DNA from: Dama dama
Taxonomy: Eukaryota > Chordata > Mammalia > Artiodactyla > Cervidae
DNA: 64,000 nt
Reading direction: 5' to 3'
NCBI RefSeq assembly: GCF_033118175.1
Contig: NC_083694.1
Coordinates: forward strand, 38,401,608 to 38,465,607
Shown here: piece by piece, positions 11,050 through 22,065 of the stretch
How positions within the stretch are numbered: position 1 is the stretch's first letter
Layout: each line of letters begins with the position of its first letter
Notes under the pieces: model-generated
The model's input: the letters and a program-made list of their open reading frames with translations, nothing else
Database searches by the model: none
Told to the model about the DNA's origin: nothing
Translations under genes and position numbers: made by a program

Positions 11050-11430
11050 TCCTTTGAAACTTGGCATTGGCGTTGGGGGAGGGCGAGAGGAGAGAACTGG
11101 GCCCCCGGGAGCTGCTGTCACTCTTCCCGGCCACCGGGAAGAGCGGGCGGGCCAGGCCGGGCTCCATTGTTGCTCGCTGACAGGACGGTGCAGCCACCAC
11201 ACACTTCAGCTGCCAACTCGCCGCGGTCACTCAATCCATCACTGAGGGCGGGGGCTCCTGGCCGGCCGCTCGCCTGCAGTGTTGTTCTAGTCTGCCCGGA
11301 GCTGTGAGATAAACGGGGCATGAACTGGCCCCCTGGCAGGGGGTCAGCCCCTTCTGCCCTCATTAAAGTGCCAATCAAGAAGAGGAATGGCGACAAGCAG
11401 CGGAGCTCAGCCTCCCCGGCTGGGCCAGGG
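11050..11430. promoter_or_regulatory. candidate conserved regulatory element
   Basis: A compact GC-rich, CpG-bearing, repeat-free block that stands out from its surroundings. Visible motifs are CCATTGTT (SOX-like) at about 11164, an imperfect TTCCCGGCCACCGGGAA dyad at about 11124, AGATAAACGG at about 11307, a near-palindrome CCCCCTGGCAGGGGG at about 11329, and CATTAAAGTGCCAATCAAGA at about 11360. There is no coding pattern. Enhancer function is inference from composition only. Confidence 0.3.
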
Positions 11431-13000
11431 GGCAGGATCCAGATTCCCCCCACCCCCCACCCAAGAGCGCCTGGAGAATTCCACCCCTGCCCGAGTCTCT
11501 GGTTGCCTCATGGCCCTTGGTTTCCCCTGCAAGGAGAGCAGCTGGGGGAGCTGGAAATTCAAGGCAGCAAAAACCATTCCTGTGGCTTGGGTGGCTGTCT
11601 GGTTACCTGCTGCCACGTTGCAAGCTCCCCAGAGCTTAGTGGCTTAAAACAACCCCCATGTTATTATAGCTTGAATCTGAGGGTTGACTGGGCTCAGCGA
11701 GGTGCATCTTCTGCTCTGTGTGATGTCAGTGGGAGTGGCCACCATCTAGGGCGCCACTGGACTGGAAAGCTTCTGCCCAGTTCACGCACAAGTCTGGTAC
11801 CTTTGTGGAGACACCTGGAGGGCTGGGCTCACCTGGTTCACTGGGGTGATTGAGTGACTCACCCTCCATCCCTGCAGAGTCTCAGGGTTTCTCCCTGACC
11901 ATGTGACCCCTACATGTGGTCTCTCCCACAGGGTAGCCACCCTACTTACCATGACTTAGGGCTCCCAAAAGTAGAGGGCCTGGTCCTTCTAAAGGTATTG
12001 ACCTGGAGCAGGCACACCATATCCTAAGGTGAGCCATGGGCCAGCCCAGATTCAGTGTGGGAGGGGACACCCAGGGGAGTGGATGATGGAAAGTATGGTC
12101 TCTTGGGGCCAGACTGGCTACCACAGTGTGATCTACAGTGGGAGTGCTTTGCTCAGCAAAGGGGTGAGACACATTTTATTTTCTCCTGTGCTCTTTGCCT
12201 GGAGGCCAAGGGGACCAAGAGCTTCTTGGTGAGGAGAGGCTGTAATTCTCCCCTCCCACTGATATATACTCCCTCCACACTTCACCTGGAAAAATCTCCC
12301 AAATCCTATAATAAGACATGTCTTTTTTTAAAAAATGATTAATAGCATGATTTTGTATTCATTTCAAATATTACATAACTGTTACCATTGCTTAATAATA
12401 TGCCAAGCATAGCTCTAAGCAGTTATGTCTTATTGAATTTTCCCAACAACTCTATGGAGATGACATTGTGACTTTTGTTTTACAGAAGTATCAGTTATGT
12501 GGGCTAAACTGTTGTAACAAACAGATTCCTAAATAGTTTTTAACCCAAATATGATAGCAGTTTGTTTCTTGTTTATGTAACCAAGATGAGGCTTCCTGGT
12601 TGGCAGGCAGCCCTGCTCCATTTAGTGTTTCACAGACCCAGGCTCCATCCAGCTTGTGGCTCTGCTGTGCCCTCTGGTTTGAACAGATCATTCTAGTTGT
12701 TATGAGAAAAGACCATGCTGTGGGCACATGGGGGACAGAGCTGGGGTTTGGTGGATATTCCCCATTTGCCCTCTAAATCCATTGTCCCTTTTCCCATCCT
12801 CCTCTCTGCCCCGGGAGGCTAACCTCAACCTCCATGGACTATTCTAAAGGACTCCCAACATGCTGACTTCTGATTAGATGCAGCCGATGGGAGACAAAGG
12901 CAGGAAGTTAGAGACTTCCCTGGCTCTCTCTCTATTGGGCTACAGTTGGACAATAAATTACTTTTCCTACCAAAGGCTATGGCTTCCTTTAGGTGGCCCT
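11431..13000. other. intergenic with old unclassified repeats
   Basis: The phrases AGAGCTTAGTGGCTTAAAAC (about 11632) and TGGGCTAAACTGTTGTAACA (about 12500) look like two old interspersed repeats (a transposon or LTR type I cannot name). No exon was found. Confidence 0.45.
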
Positions 13001-13013
13001 TTTTAGGACTTAT

Positions 13014-13222
13014 GGCTTCCCTGGTGGCTCAGAGGTTAAAGCGTCTGCCTGGAATGTGGGAGACCCAGGTTCAATCCCTGAGTTGGGACGATCCCCTGGA
13101 GAAGGAAATGGCAACCCACTCCAGTACTCTTGCCTGGAGAATCGCATGGAGGGAGGAGTCTGGTATGCTACAGTCCATGGGGTCGCAAAGAGTTGGACAC
13201 ATCTAAGCGACTTCACTTTCAC
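13014..13222 (+). mobile_element. Bov-tA SINE
   Basis: Complete plus-strand element from GGCTTCCCTGGTGGCTCAGA to CGACTTCACTTTCA. It has a perfect 13-bp target-site duplication TTTTAGGACTTAT at 13001-13013 and 13223-13235, so this is a fairly young insertion. Confidence 0.95.
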
Positions 13223-13505
13223 TTTTAGGACTTATAATTCTCTACCTGTCCCAGGGGTGAGATATTTCACTATCTCTTGTTGGTACTCTTGACCCTACCC
13301 ACAACTTGTAATCAGCTCCTTTGATGACCTCTTTGTAATCATATCCTCTGAATGTGCCATCTATTACCTGCTGTGTGCCTGACTGATACAGAGGCAAGGG
13401 TGGAAGCAAGGAGGCTGTTTAGGAAACTATTTCAATAATCCAGAAGAGAAATAAGGGAGGATATACTTCTGAGCGACAAGATTTTCTGGTGGATTGGATG
13501 TAGTG

Positions 13506-13857
13506 GTTGTTGTTCAGTTGCTCAGTTGTGTCTGACTCTTTGCGACCCCACAGACTGCAGCACGCCAGGCTTCCCTATCACCATCTCCTGGAGCTTGCTC
13601 AAACTCATGTCCACTGAGTTGGTGATGCCATCCAATGATCTCATCCTCTGTCATCGCCTTATCTTCCTGCCTTTAATCTTTCTATCAGGGTCTTTTCCAA
13701 TGAGTCAGTTCTTCACATCAGGTGGCCAAAGTATTGGAGCTTCAGTTTCAGCATCAATCCTTCCAATAAATATTCAGGGTTGATTTCCTTTAGGATTGAC
13801 TGGTTTGATCTTAAGGGACTGACAAGAGTCTTCTCCAAAACCACAGTTTGTGAAGTT
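13506..13857 (-). mobile_element. BovB LINE 3' end fragment
   Basis: The minus-strand BovB 3' end starts at TTGTTCAGTTGCTCAGTTGT and runs through CCAGGCTTCCCTATCACCAT, GTGGCCAAAGTATTGGAGC and GATTTCCTTTAGGATTGACT to AGTCTTCTCC. It is 5'-truncated, non-coding in effect, and the first of a cluster of BovB ends. Confidence 0.9.
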
Positions 13858-14302
13858 TGAGTAAAAGAGAAGTTTCCAGGATGAATCAAAAATTATTGGC
13901 TTCAATAACTGGAAGATTGGAGTTATAAGATGGATAAGACTAAGGGAGAGACAGGCTTTTGAAGGAAGAAATTATGAGTTCTGTTTTGGGCTTATTAAGT
14001 TTGGGATGCTTTTCAGATTTAAGTGGAGATGTTGAAAGCACAGTTGGAACTCCAAGGCCACATTCCAGGGCAGAGATCCAGGCTTGAGATATACATTCAA
14101 GAATTATGAATGTGTAGAGGGTATTTGGGACTCAATGAGTTAACCAAAGAGAGTATGGAAGGAGGTAGGAAGAGATTTGATAGTGAGCTCTGAGGTTTCC
14201 CAACATTTGGAGACCAAGAAGATGAGGAAGAAGCAGCAAAGAAGACTGAAGTAGGTGAAGAAGCAAAAAACAGTGGTCTCCTGGATGCCAAGTGGGGAAA
14301 AT
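13858..14302. other. intergenic spacer between opposed BovB ends
   Basis: Purine-rich sequence (GAAG/GGAAG phrases) with no gene recognised. Confidence 0.5.
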
Positions 14303-14592
14303 ATATTCATTGGAAGGACTAATGCTGAAGCTGAAGCTTCAATACTTTGGTCACCTGATGCAAAGAGCCAACTCATTGGAAAAGACACTAATGCTGGGAA
14401 AGACTGAGGGCAGGAGGAGAAGGGGGAGACAGAGGATCAGATGGTTGGATGGCATCACTGACTCGATGGACATGAGTTTGAGCCAACTCCAGGAGATAAA
14501 GTGAAGGACAGGGAAGCCTGGCATGCTGCAGTCCATGGGGTCACAAAGAGTTGGACATGACTTAGTGACTGAAAAACAACAACAACAGCAAG
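14303..14592 (+). mobile_element. BovB LINE 3' end fragment
   Basis: Plus-strand BovB 3' end from ATATTCATTGGAAGGACTAA to AAAGAGTTGGACATGACTTA, with an AAC-rich tail (AAAAACAACAACAACAGC). It is complementary over about 290 bp to the fragment at 13.5 kb. Confidence 0.9.
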
Positions 14593-14649
14593 TAGGGAAA
14601 AAGCATTTCAAGAGGAAGAGAGTGATCATCCACGGAAAATGATGCTGCT

Positions 14650-15885
14650 TGTTCAGGTTAGATGAGACCTTGTAATGAAGACTAGATTGACAAGATGGCA
14701 GTCAGTTACGACCTTGGAAACGGTGGAGTCTGGAGGATAAAAACGTAATTGGAAAGGGATTAAAGAAGAACAGAGAAATTTCTGGTTCTATCCATGGCAG
14801 AGTAGCTGGTATTGGACTTAATCTGTCTGACATAAGTAAGTATAAAACAAACTAGACAAAATATGTGAAACAAACATTATCAGGCTCTGGACCACAGGCA
14901 ATGCAAGGCTATCTACGATCCTTAAGAGAGGGAAGCAAATGAAGCTGAGCTCCACATTCACCTTGACCTTTTGCCGAGGAGTAGCTTTTAAATTGTGGCA
15001 AAGGGAAGGAAATTCCAAGCAAAGAGTTAAGAGTCTCACTGGGTGGTCAAGAGAGTTCAGAGTTTAGGGTTGTTAAGGCAGTAAGAATTTGTGGGGAGAA
15101 AACCAAAGAAAAAAGAACCACAGAGCAAAAGCAGCAGAAATGGAGTCCCAAATTTTTGCACATTGATTTCCTAAGGTCCATAGCTAAATCCTAAAGTGTT
15201 CACGCAGATGGCAAGACTTCGCAAGGCCTAGCAGAAAATGTGCTTGGAGGCTGAGGGTTGAGCAGAGATTTCAGAGATTTCAGTGCAGGAGTGATATTGG
15301 AGTTCTGAGCCACCCTTAGAGGAGAGACCTTAGTGAATACAGAATACAGCTGAAAATCCAGAAAGGCTACAGCCTAGAAGTAAAGACATCACCCTAGGAC
15401 AATAGAGGAAGCTGAAACAAAGTCTAAAATCTATTATCAGTAAGATCAAGATAATCTTCCAGTTACTCAGCTGCCTATCAGAATTTAAAAAAAAAAAAAG
15501 CACTCTTCGGAGGATGATGTTATAATCCTGAATCTTCACAATGTAACATTCAAAATGTCCAACATATTTTTTTTTAATTACTAGACAAAGACAGAGGCAG
15601 GAAATGTGATCTATTGCCAAAAGAAAGATCAGTCAACAGCAGTTAACTCCAGGTGTTGGAATTGGCGGGCAAAGATGAAAATATATAAATGTACTAAAGG
15701 ATTTAAAGGAAAAGGTGAACACAACCTTTGCCCAAATGAGGAAATTCAGCATAGAAATAAAATGCTTTAAATGAAAATTCTTGAACTGAAAAATACAGTA
15801 TCTGAAATGAAGAATTCTTTGGACTCACTTAATAAAATGTTGGACATGAGAATTAAAAGGTTCTGTGAACTCAGTGACAACTCAA
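14650..15885 (+). mobile_element. old L1/HAL1-like remnant
   Basis: A-rich plus-strand sequence in the style of old L1 5'/ORF1 regions. A short frame at about 15771-15900 reads ELKNTVSEMKNSLDSLNK, typical of the L1 ORF1 coiled coil. Heavily mutated, and the family cannot be fixed by eye. Confidence 0.5.
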
Positions 15886-16592
15886 CAGAAAGCAGACTTC
15901 ATTGCACTGCCCTTCACAGATATTGCACATCTTATAAATTGAAGGTTTGTGGTAACCCTGTATTGAGCAAGTCTATTGGTGCCATTTTTCCAACAGCATT
16001 TCCTCACTCCATGTCTCTGTGTCTCATTTTGGTAATTCTCACAATATTTTAAAATTTCCCATTATTGTTATATTTGTTATGGTGATCTGTGATCAGTGAT
16101 CTTACTACTGCAAAAAGATTAAGACTCACTGAAGCCTCAGATGATTGCTAGCATTTTTTAACAGTAAAGTACTTTTTAATTAAGGGTTTCTCTAGTGGCT
16201 CTGACAGTAAAGAATCTGCCTTCAATGCAGGAGACATAGGTTTGATCTCTTGGGCAGGAAGATCCCCTGGAAAGGGAAATGGCAACCCACTTCAGTATTC
16301 TTGCCTGGAGAATTCCATGGACAGAGGAGCCTGATGGGCTACAGTCCATGGTGTTGCAAACAGTTGGACATGACTGAGCGAATAACACAACATACTTTTT
16401 AATTAAGGTATGTACATTATCATTTTTAGATGTAATGCTTTTGCACACTAAATAGACTACAATAGAGTGTAAACCTACTTTTATATGCACTGGGAAACCA
16501 AAAAAACATTATGTGACTCACTTTATTGCAATATTCACTTGATTTTAATGGTCTGAAATTGAACCTACAGTATCTCTGAGGTGTGCCTGTTT
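15886..16592 (+). mobile_element. Tigger-type non-autonomous DNA transposon
   Basis: The left part carries ATTGAAGGTTTGTGGTAACC, GCCATTTTTCCAACAGCATT and GGTGATCTGTGATCAGTGAT. The right part carries GCAAAAAGATTAAGACTCAC, TTTTTAATTAAGGTATGTAC, TATGCACTGGGAAACCAAA, and ends at GAGGTGTGCCTG. The whole transposase region is missing between about 16105 and 16110, so this is an internally deleted, inactive copy. It is split by a Bov-tA. Confidence 0.82.
16186..16392 (+). mobile_element. Bov-tA SINE in Tigger, clear TSD
   Basis: Inserted with a perfect 16-bp target-site duplication TACTTTTTAATTAAGG at 16170-16185 and 16393-16408. Removing one copy restores the Tigger sequence exactly. Head GTTTCTCTAGTGGCTCTGAC, tail GTTGGACATGACTGAGCGAA. 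Confidence 0.95.
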
Positions 16593-16599
16593 ACAAATG

Positions 16600-17215
16600 T
16601 CGAATTGCTATGTCGTACAAAGGAAACTAACATAGTATCGTTATGTCAGATACACTTAAATTTTTCAAAAGGAGGTAATTTGGCAATATTTTCCAAAATT
16701 ATAATTGTGCAAAAGTCCAGGAATTCCTCTTTTGAACTTTAATTTACATGTCAAAAAATGAGGACTGTCTAAGGTGATTCATTGCAGCTTTGTTTCTAAT
16801 AGCAAGAAGACTAGAGTTTTTGTGAAGTTTGTTTACACAGAATGCATGTACACTCAGTCACGTCTGACTCTGTGTGAGTCCATGGACTATAGCCCACCAG
16901 GTTCCTCTGTCCATGGAATTTACCCAGGCAAGAATACTGGAGTGGGTTGCCATCTCATTCTCCAGGGGATCTTCTGGACCCAGGAGTCAAGCCTGCATCT
17001 CATGTCTCCTGCATTGGCAGGCAGGTTCTTTACCAGTAGTGCCACCTGGGATGCAGCTTAAATGATCATCAGTGAGGTGTGGTTAAATAAATTATAGCAT
17101 ACCTGTACCATGGAACTCTATGCTATCTAAGGAAGTTAGAAAGCTCTTTATGTGTTGATGTGGAATGATGTTCAAGATGTTATGAAAGAGCAAAGAAGAC
17201 ATATGCAGCTGAAAC
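16600..17215 (+). mobile_element. old L1M 3' end, interrupted
   Basis: Plus-strand old L1 3' sequence: TTCATTGCAGCTTTGTTTCT and AATAGCAAGAAGACTAGAG, resuming after a SINE with GGTTAAATAAATTATAGCAT, ATGGAACTCTATGCTATCTA and GATGTTCAAGATGTTATGAA. Confidence 0.65.
16848..17053 (-). mobile_element. Bov-tA SINE
   Basis: Minus-strand element: tail side GTACACTCAGTCACGTCTGA, head side CATTGGCAGGCAGGTTCTTT and GCCACCTGGGATGC. Confidence 0.9.
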
Positions 17216-17565
17216 TTTGAGAAGCCTTGATCCAGCAGATGTTGGTCCTTTGAGAAAAGACCCAAAAAACGTGGATGCTTCTCCACAAAGTAGAAGACCA
17301 AAGGAAGTGAGATAAGAAGCAGGGATCCTCATAGAAGGTAAATGGCAAACTGGTTGGAGCATCATAAGATAGAAGGATAAAGGAAAACTAGGTTGCGGGA
17401 ACTCCATGTTTCTTCTCCAAGGTATTTTTTAATGGGCTTAGCAGATTAAAATGCTTGATTTCCAGAATGTTTCTGCAGTGATTCAGATGGTGGAGTAGAA
17501 GGACTTCAGCTTACCTCCTCTCACGAAAATACCAATATCACAGCTAACTGTGACCAAAGAAGAGT
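17216..17565. other. intergenic, nothing recognised
   Basis: Unassigned sequence between an old L1 and the BovB inverted pair. No exon seen. Confidence 0.5.
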
Positions 17566-18318
17566 GTTGTTGTTCAGTTGCTAAGCTGTGTCCACGCCTT
17601 GCGACCCCACTGCAGTGCACCAGACTTTCCTGCCCTTCACTATCTCCCAGTGTTTGCTCAAACTCATGTCCAGTGAGTTGGTGATGCCATCCAATCATCT
17701 CATCCACTGTCACCCCCCCTTCTCTTTCTGCCCTCAATCTTTCCCAGCACTAAGGTCTTTTTCAATAAGTCAGTTCTTTGCATTAGGTGGCCAAAGTATT
17801 GGGGTGTCAGGTTCAGCATCAGTCCTTCCAATGAATATTCAGGGTTGATTTCCTTTAGGATTGACTGGTTTGATCTCCTTGCTTTTCAAGGGACTCTCAA
17901 GAGTCTTTTTGAGCACCACAGTTTGAAAGCATCAGTTCTTCAGCACTCTGCCTTCTTTACTGTCCAGCTCTCACACCTGTACATAACTATTGGAAAGACA
18001 ATAGCCTTGACTATTAGGATTTTTGTCAGCAAAATGATGTCTTTGCTTTTTAACACACCATCTAGGTTTGTCATAGCTTTCCTGTCAAGAAGCAATTGTC
18101 TTCTGATTTCAAAGCTGTAGTCACCATCCACAGTGATTTTAGAGCCAAAGAGGAAATCTGTTAGTGCTTCCACCTTTTCCCTTTCTGTTTGCCATGAAGT
18201 GATGAGACTAGATGCCATGAGCTTAGTTTTTTTAATATTGAGTTTTAAGTCAGCTTTTTCTCTCTCCTCCTTCACCCTCATTTAGAGGCTCTTTAGTTCC
18301 TCTTCACTTTTTCTGCCA
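17566..18318 (-). mobile_element. BovB LINE 3' part, left arm of inverted pair
   Basis: Minus-strand BovB from its 3' end (TTGTTGTTCAGTTGCTAAGC) leftmost to AAGTCAGCTTTTTCTCTCTC and GGCTCTTTAGTTCCTCTTCA at the inner edge. It covers about 750 bp of the region downstream of the reverse transcriptase catalytic motif. Stops and indels abolish coding. Confidence 0.92.
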
Positions 18319-18331
18319 AGTACATGTGTAA

Positions 18332-19185
18332 GCAAAGTACATCAGGTGAAATGCCAGGCTGCATGAATCACAAGCTGGAATCAAGAGTGCTAAGAGAAGT
18401 ATCAACAGCTTTAGATATGCAGATGATACCACTCTAATGGTAGTAAGCGAAGGAGGACTAAAGAACCTCTTGATAAGGGTGAAAGAGGAGAGTTTAAAAG
18501 CATGGCTTAAAGCTCAACACTCTAAAAGCAAAGATCATGGCATCTGGTCGCATCACTTCATGGCAAACAGAAGGGGGGAAAGTGGAAACAGTGGCAGATT
18601 TTATTTTGTTGGGCTGCAAAATCACTGCAGATGGTGACTGCAGCCATGAAATTGAAAGACACTTGCTCCTTGAAAGAAAAGCTAAGACCAACCTAGACAG
18701 CATATTAAAAAACAGAGACATCACTTTGCCGACTAACGTCCATCTTGTCAAAGCTATGGTTTTTCCAGTAGTCATGTATGGATGTGAGACTAGGAGCATA
18801 AAGAAGGCTGAGCACTGAAGAATTGATGCTTTCAAACTGTGGTGCTGGAGAAGACTCCTGAGGGTCCCTTGGACAGCAAGGAGATTCAACCAGTCAATCC
18901 TAAAGGAAATCAGTCCTGAATATTCATTGGAAGGACTGATGCTGAAGCTCTAATACTTTGGCTACCTGATGCGAAGAGCTGACTCTTTAGAAAAGACCCT
19001 GATGCTGGGGAGGATTGAGGGCAGGAGGAGAAGGGGGTGACAGAGGATCAGATGGTTGGATGGCATCACCGACTCAATTGACATGAATTTGAGCAAAGTC
19101 TGGGAGATAGTGAAGGACAGGTAAGCCTGGTGTGCTGCAGTCCATGGGGTCACCAAGAGATGGATACAGCTTAGCGACTGAACAA
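18332..19185 (+). mobile_element. BovB LINE 3' part, right arm of inverted pair
   Basis: Plus-strand BovB starting near AGTACATCAGGTGAAATGCC and ATATGCAGATGATACCACTC (the YADD-coding stretch). It runs through CATGGCATCTGGTCGCATCA, GATGGTGACTGCAGCCATGA and GTCATGTATGGATGTGAGAC to ATGGGGTCACCAAGAGATGG. It repeats, in opposite orientation, the whole of the left arm. Confidence 0.92.
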
Positions 19186-19277
19186 CTTTATCATCTAGAC
19201 AGATTTGTTCCAGTAGTCCCATCAAGAAAATACCCAAACCATGGAAACCCAACAATTTGACCATAAACTAGGCTATA

Positions 19278-19472
19278 TGAAAGTGAAAGTCACTCAGTCG
19301 TGTTCACCTCCTCACGACCCCATGGACTATACAGTACATGAAATTCTCCAGGCCAGAATACTAGAGTGGGTAGCTGTTCCCTTCTCCAGGGGATCTTCCC
19401 AACCCAGGGATTGAACCCAGATCTCCCACATTATAAGCAGATTCTTTACCAGTTGAACCTCCAGGGAAGCCA
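19278..19472 (-). mobile_element. Bov-tA SINE
   Basis: Complete minus-strand element: GTGAAAGTCACTCAGTCGTG tail side, TTATAAGCAGATTCTTTACC and CCTCCAGGGAAGCC head side. Confidence 0.88.
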
Positions 19473-19578
19473 CCAGTGGGAATGGCTACCCACACCAATA
19501 TTTTGGCCTAGAGAATTCCATGGACTCCAGTACATGGGGTCACAAAGAGTCAGACACAACTGAGTGACTTCCACTTTC
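19473..19578 (+). mobile_element. partial Bov-tA, inverted to its neighbour
   Basis: The tail half only, on the plus strand: GGGAATGGCTACCCACACCA, TTTTGGCCTAGAGAATTCCA, CACAAAGAGTCAGACACAAC. It abuts the head of the complete minus copy with no spacer, so the two BovA tails form an inverted repeat of about 100 bp. Confidence 0.82.
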
Positions 19579-20587
19579 TGCCTGTCATGTGTTCAAAGTG
19601 CCTATTTCGTTCTTAAAATGGAAACATTCTCCCCCACCGGCAAAGACAGTTTACATCCAATGCTTCATCATTCCCATTTTCAGTCTGTTGACATCTTTGA
19701 AATATTAAAACTTATTGACTTTAGAACACTAATATTCACAGCCATTCTCTTTAGTCATTTGTGAGGCCTGTCTTGAGGTGAGAACTAGATTAACGGAACA
19801 ATGCCAAGGGCCAAAATGTGAGCTGCGAACTGACAGGGTCCCTGCTTTCCCAGGAATCATCCTCTGACATAAACTGGATGAAGTTTGTAGCCAGAAAGCC
19901 ATGTACTAAGGTACCCCAAGACAGATGGGCCCAGGAGAGGCTTCAGGTCAGACCTGGCCCCCAGGCCTTTGACTGGTGTGCTCCTCCCCTGTTCTGTTTC
20001 ACTCATGGTGTGTCTGCATGCTCACCTCTGGCCTCTGTGCCTGGCGTTTTATACACCCTGGGCAGCTGGCCAGGGGCCTTGGTTTTGTTTGCAGAGTTGC
20101 CTAATCTGATACTGGTGTTTAGAAATGGAGTCAGGCTCCTGGAGTCCAAACAAGGGAGAAACAGAGGCCCTCTAGCCCTGGTGGACTCAATGTGCACCGT
20201 GAAGCGCTCCCAAAGTTTTGTGGTTAAATAGACTTGAACTAACCCTCCCTAAGGCTGACAGGGAGTCTTCAGACGGGCCAGGCCACTCCACCCTGGGCAC
20301 CCAGCTCTGAGAAAACTGGTCACTCCTGCCTGGACTGGCCTGGGCAAGCTGTGGGCTGGGGATAGGCTGCCCACATCACCTTATCCTCCCCCTCTGGTGT
20401 CATCTGCTTCCCTGGCAAAGAGGAGATCATGGCCTTGGTTCTCCCACGGCAGTCCTGCTTCCCCTCTTGACTGTTCCTCACTGTTCTCTCTTCCAGATGT
20501 GTGTTCCCAAAGAGCCCCCAAGTGAAACAGATTCAGGACCCCCACAAGCCAAAGTTGAATACCTGATAGCAATCTACTCCAAAATGT
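19579..20587. other. intergenic, nothing recognised
   Basis: No young repeat. One open frame of 137 codons at 19818-20231 has no splice context or domain I recognise and is treated as chance. Confidence 0.5.
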
Positions 20588-20812
20588 TGACTGCCTGATG
20601 CTAAGAGCTGACTTATTGGAAAAGACCCTGATGCTGGGAAAGATTGAGGGCAGGAGGAGAAGGGGGTGACAGAGGATAAGATGGTTGGATGATATCACCA
20701 ATTCAATTGACGTGAATTTGAGAAAACTCCAGGAGTTAGTGAAGGACAGAGGAGCCTGGCATGCTGTAGTCCATGGGGTTGCAGAGTTGGACACAATTTA
20801 GTGATTGAACAA
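20588..20812 (+). mobile_element. BovB LINE 3' end fragment
   Basis: TGCCTGATGCTAAGAGCTGA through AGATTGAGGGCAGGAGGAGA and GGATGATATCACCAATTCAA to TTTAGTGATTGAACAACAA, plus strand, 5'-truncated. Confidence 0.88.
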
Positions 20813-21506
20813 CAATCTGCTCTTTGTCCACCAAAATCTCCCAAATGCCAAGGCCTTAACTCAGAGACATGAACCTTCACAGTGGCCTTTGTAGTCACAG
20901 TTAGGGACTCAGGAGGGCCTGGGGCAGAGGAGCCTTCAGAAGTGATTGTGTCCAAACTCTGGCACCCACCCCTGCCCTGGCTGGTTCAGCTTCATCCAGT
21001 GCAAGGAAGGGCAAGTGTGGCCTTTGGTACCACCTCTGGCCACCCTGCCACAGTCCTGCACAGCCTCCATCTTGGGGGGCTTGCGAGTGTCCTGACCCAT
21101 CCCAAAAGGTGAGGTCCAGGTGGGGAGTCAGGTGGAATCACAGTCTTGGGCCCCTGTAGGCTCTCTCAGGCTAGACAGGGAACAGGTGATATGTTTGCCA
21201 AGAAGGGTGAAGGCTGCTCCTCAGCTGGGCCAGGCATGGGCTCCAGGAACCTGCTCTTTGCATCAAGTCCCAGGCCTGCAGTCCCTGAGGGCTTGGGAGC
21301 AGGACATTTCATTTTTTTGTGTTTCTGTGTAACAACCAACGGTGGATTGTCTTTCCATCCGTTTCTGTCCTATGTGGCAGCCACCAAGCTACACGTGACC
21401 ACTGAACAGCGCCTTGTCTGAACTGAGATGCTGGGAGTACAACACGCACCAGACATTTTTGGGGGGTAGGTTGGTATTATAACATTTACTAAAATAATAC
21501 TATTGG
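20813..21506. other. intergenic, nothing recognised
   Basis: Relatively GC-rich single-copy-looking sequence. No gene or repeat identified. Confidence 0.5.
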
Positions 21507-21747
21507 CTTAGTTCAGTTGTGCAGTCATGTCCGACTCTTTGCGACCCCATGGACTGCAGCACGCCAGGCATCTCTGTCCATCACCAACTCCCGCAGCTTG
21601 CTGAAACTCATGTCCATTGAGTCGGTGATGCCATCCAACCATCTTATCTTCTGTCATCCCCTTCTCCTCCTACCTTCAATCTTTCCCAGCATCAGGGTCT
21701 TTTCCAGTGAGTTTGCTCCTCGCACCAGGTGGCCAAAGTACTGGAAT
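21507..21747 (-). mobile_element. BovB LINE 3' end fragment
   Basis: Minus-strand BovB end: TTAGTTCAGTTGTGCAGTCA, CTGCAGCACGCCAGGCATCT, CTCCTCCTACCTTCAATCTT, CACCAGGTGGCCAAAGTACT. The short phrase GGCCAAAGTATTGGAA is repeated just outside, at about 21766. Confidence 0.88.
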
Positions 21748-22065
21748 AGATTACTATTGGAAAAGGCGGCCAAAGTATTGGAAAATAATGCTATGGGTGA
21801 ATAGAAGCAGTGAAGAACCAAAAAATTAAGATTTAAGCTATGTAAATTCCCAACTAAAACCCCAAAGTGTCAAATGTATTCATTCATTAGCTAAATAAAA
21901 GCCCAAGAAAGACCCAATACAATCAAGCACTGCAAAATGGTTGGCGATTTTCAGTTATCAAAATTTTGGATTTTGTATCCATTGAATATGTAGTGTAGAA
22001 TAAGAATGCAAAATATCTCATTAATAACTGGTCTGCTGATTACACAGTAAATGATAATATTTTGT
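21748..22065. other. intergenic, AT-rich
   Basis: Spacer of about 320 bp between two opposed BovB ends. No feature recognised. Confidence 0.5.

Noticed and set aside
11118..11453. Overlapping GC-rich open frames on both strands suggesting a gene start in a CpG-rich block
   Set aside because: No initiator context, domain or splice pair; a regulatory or simply GC-rich non-coding block explains it as well.
19818..20231. Plus-strand open frame of 137 codons
   Set aside because: No family motif, no splice context and no continuation on either side.
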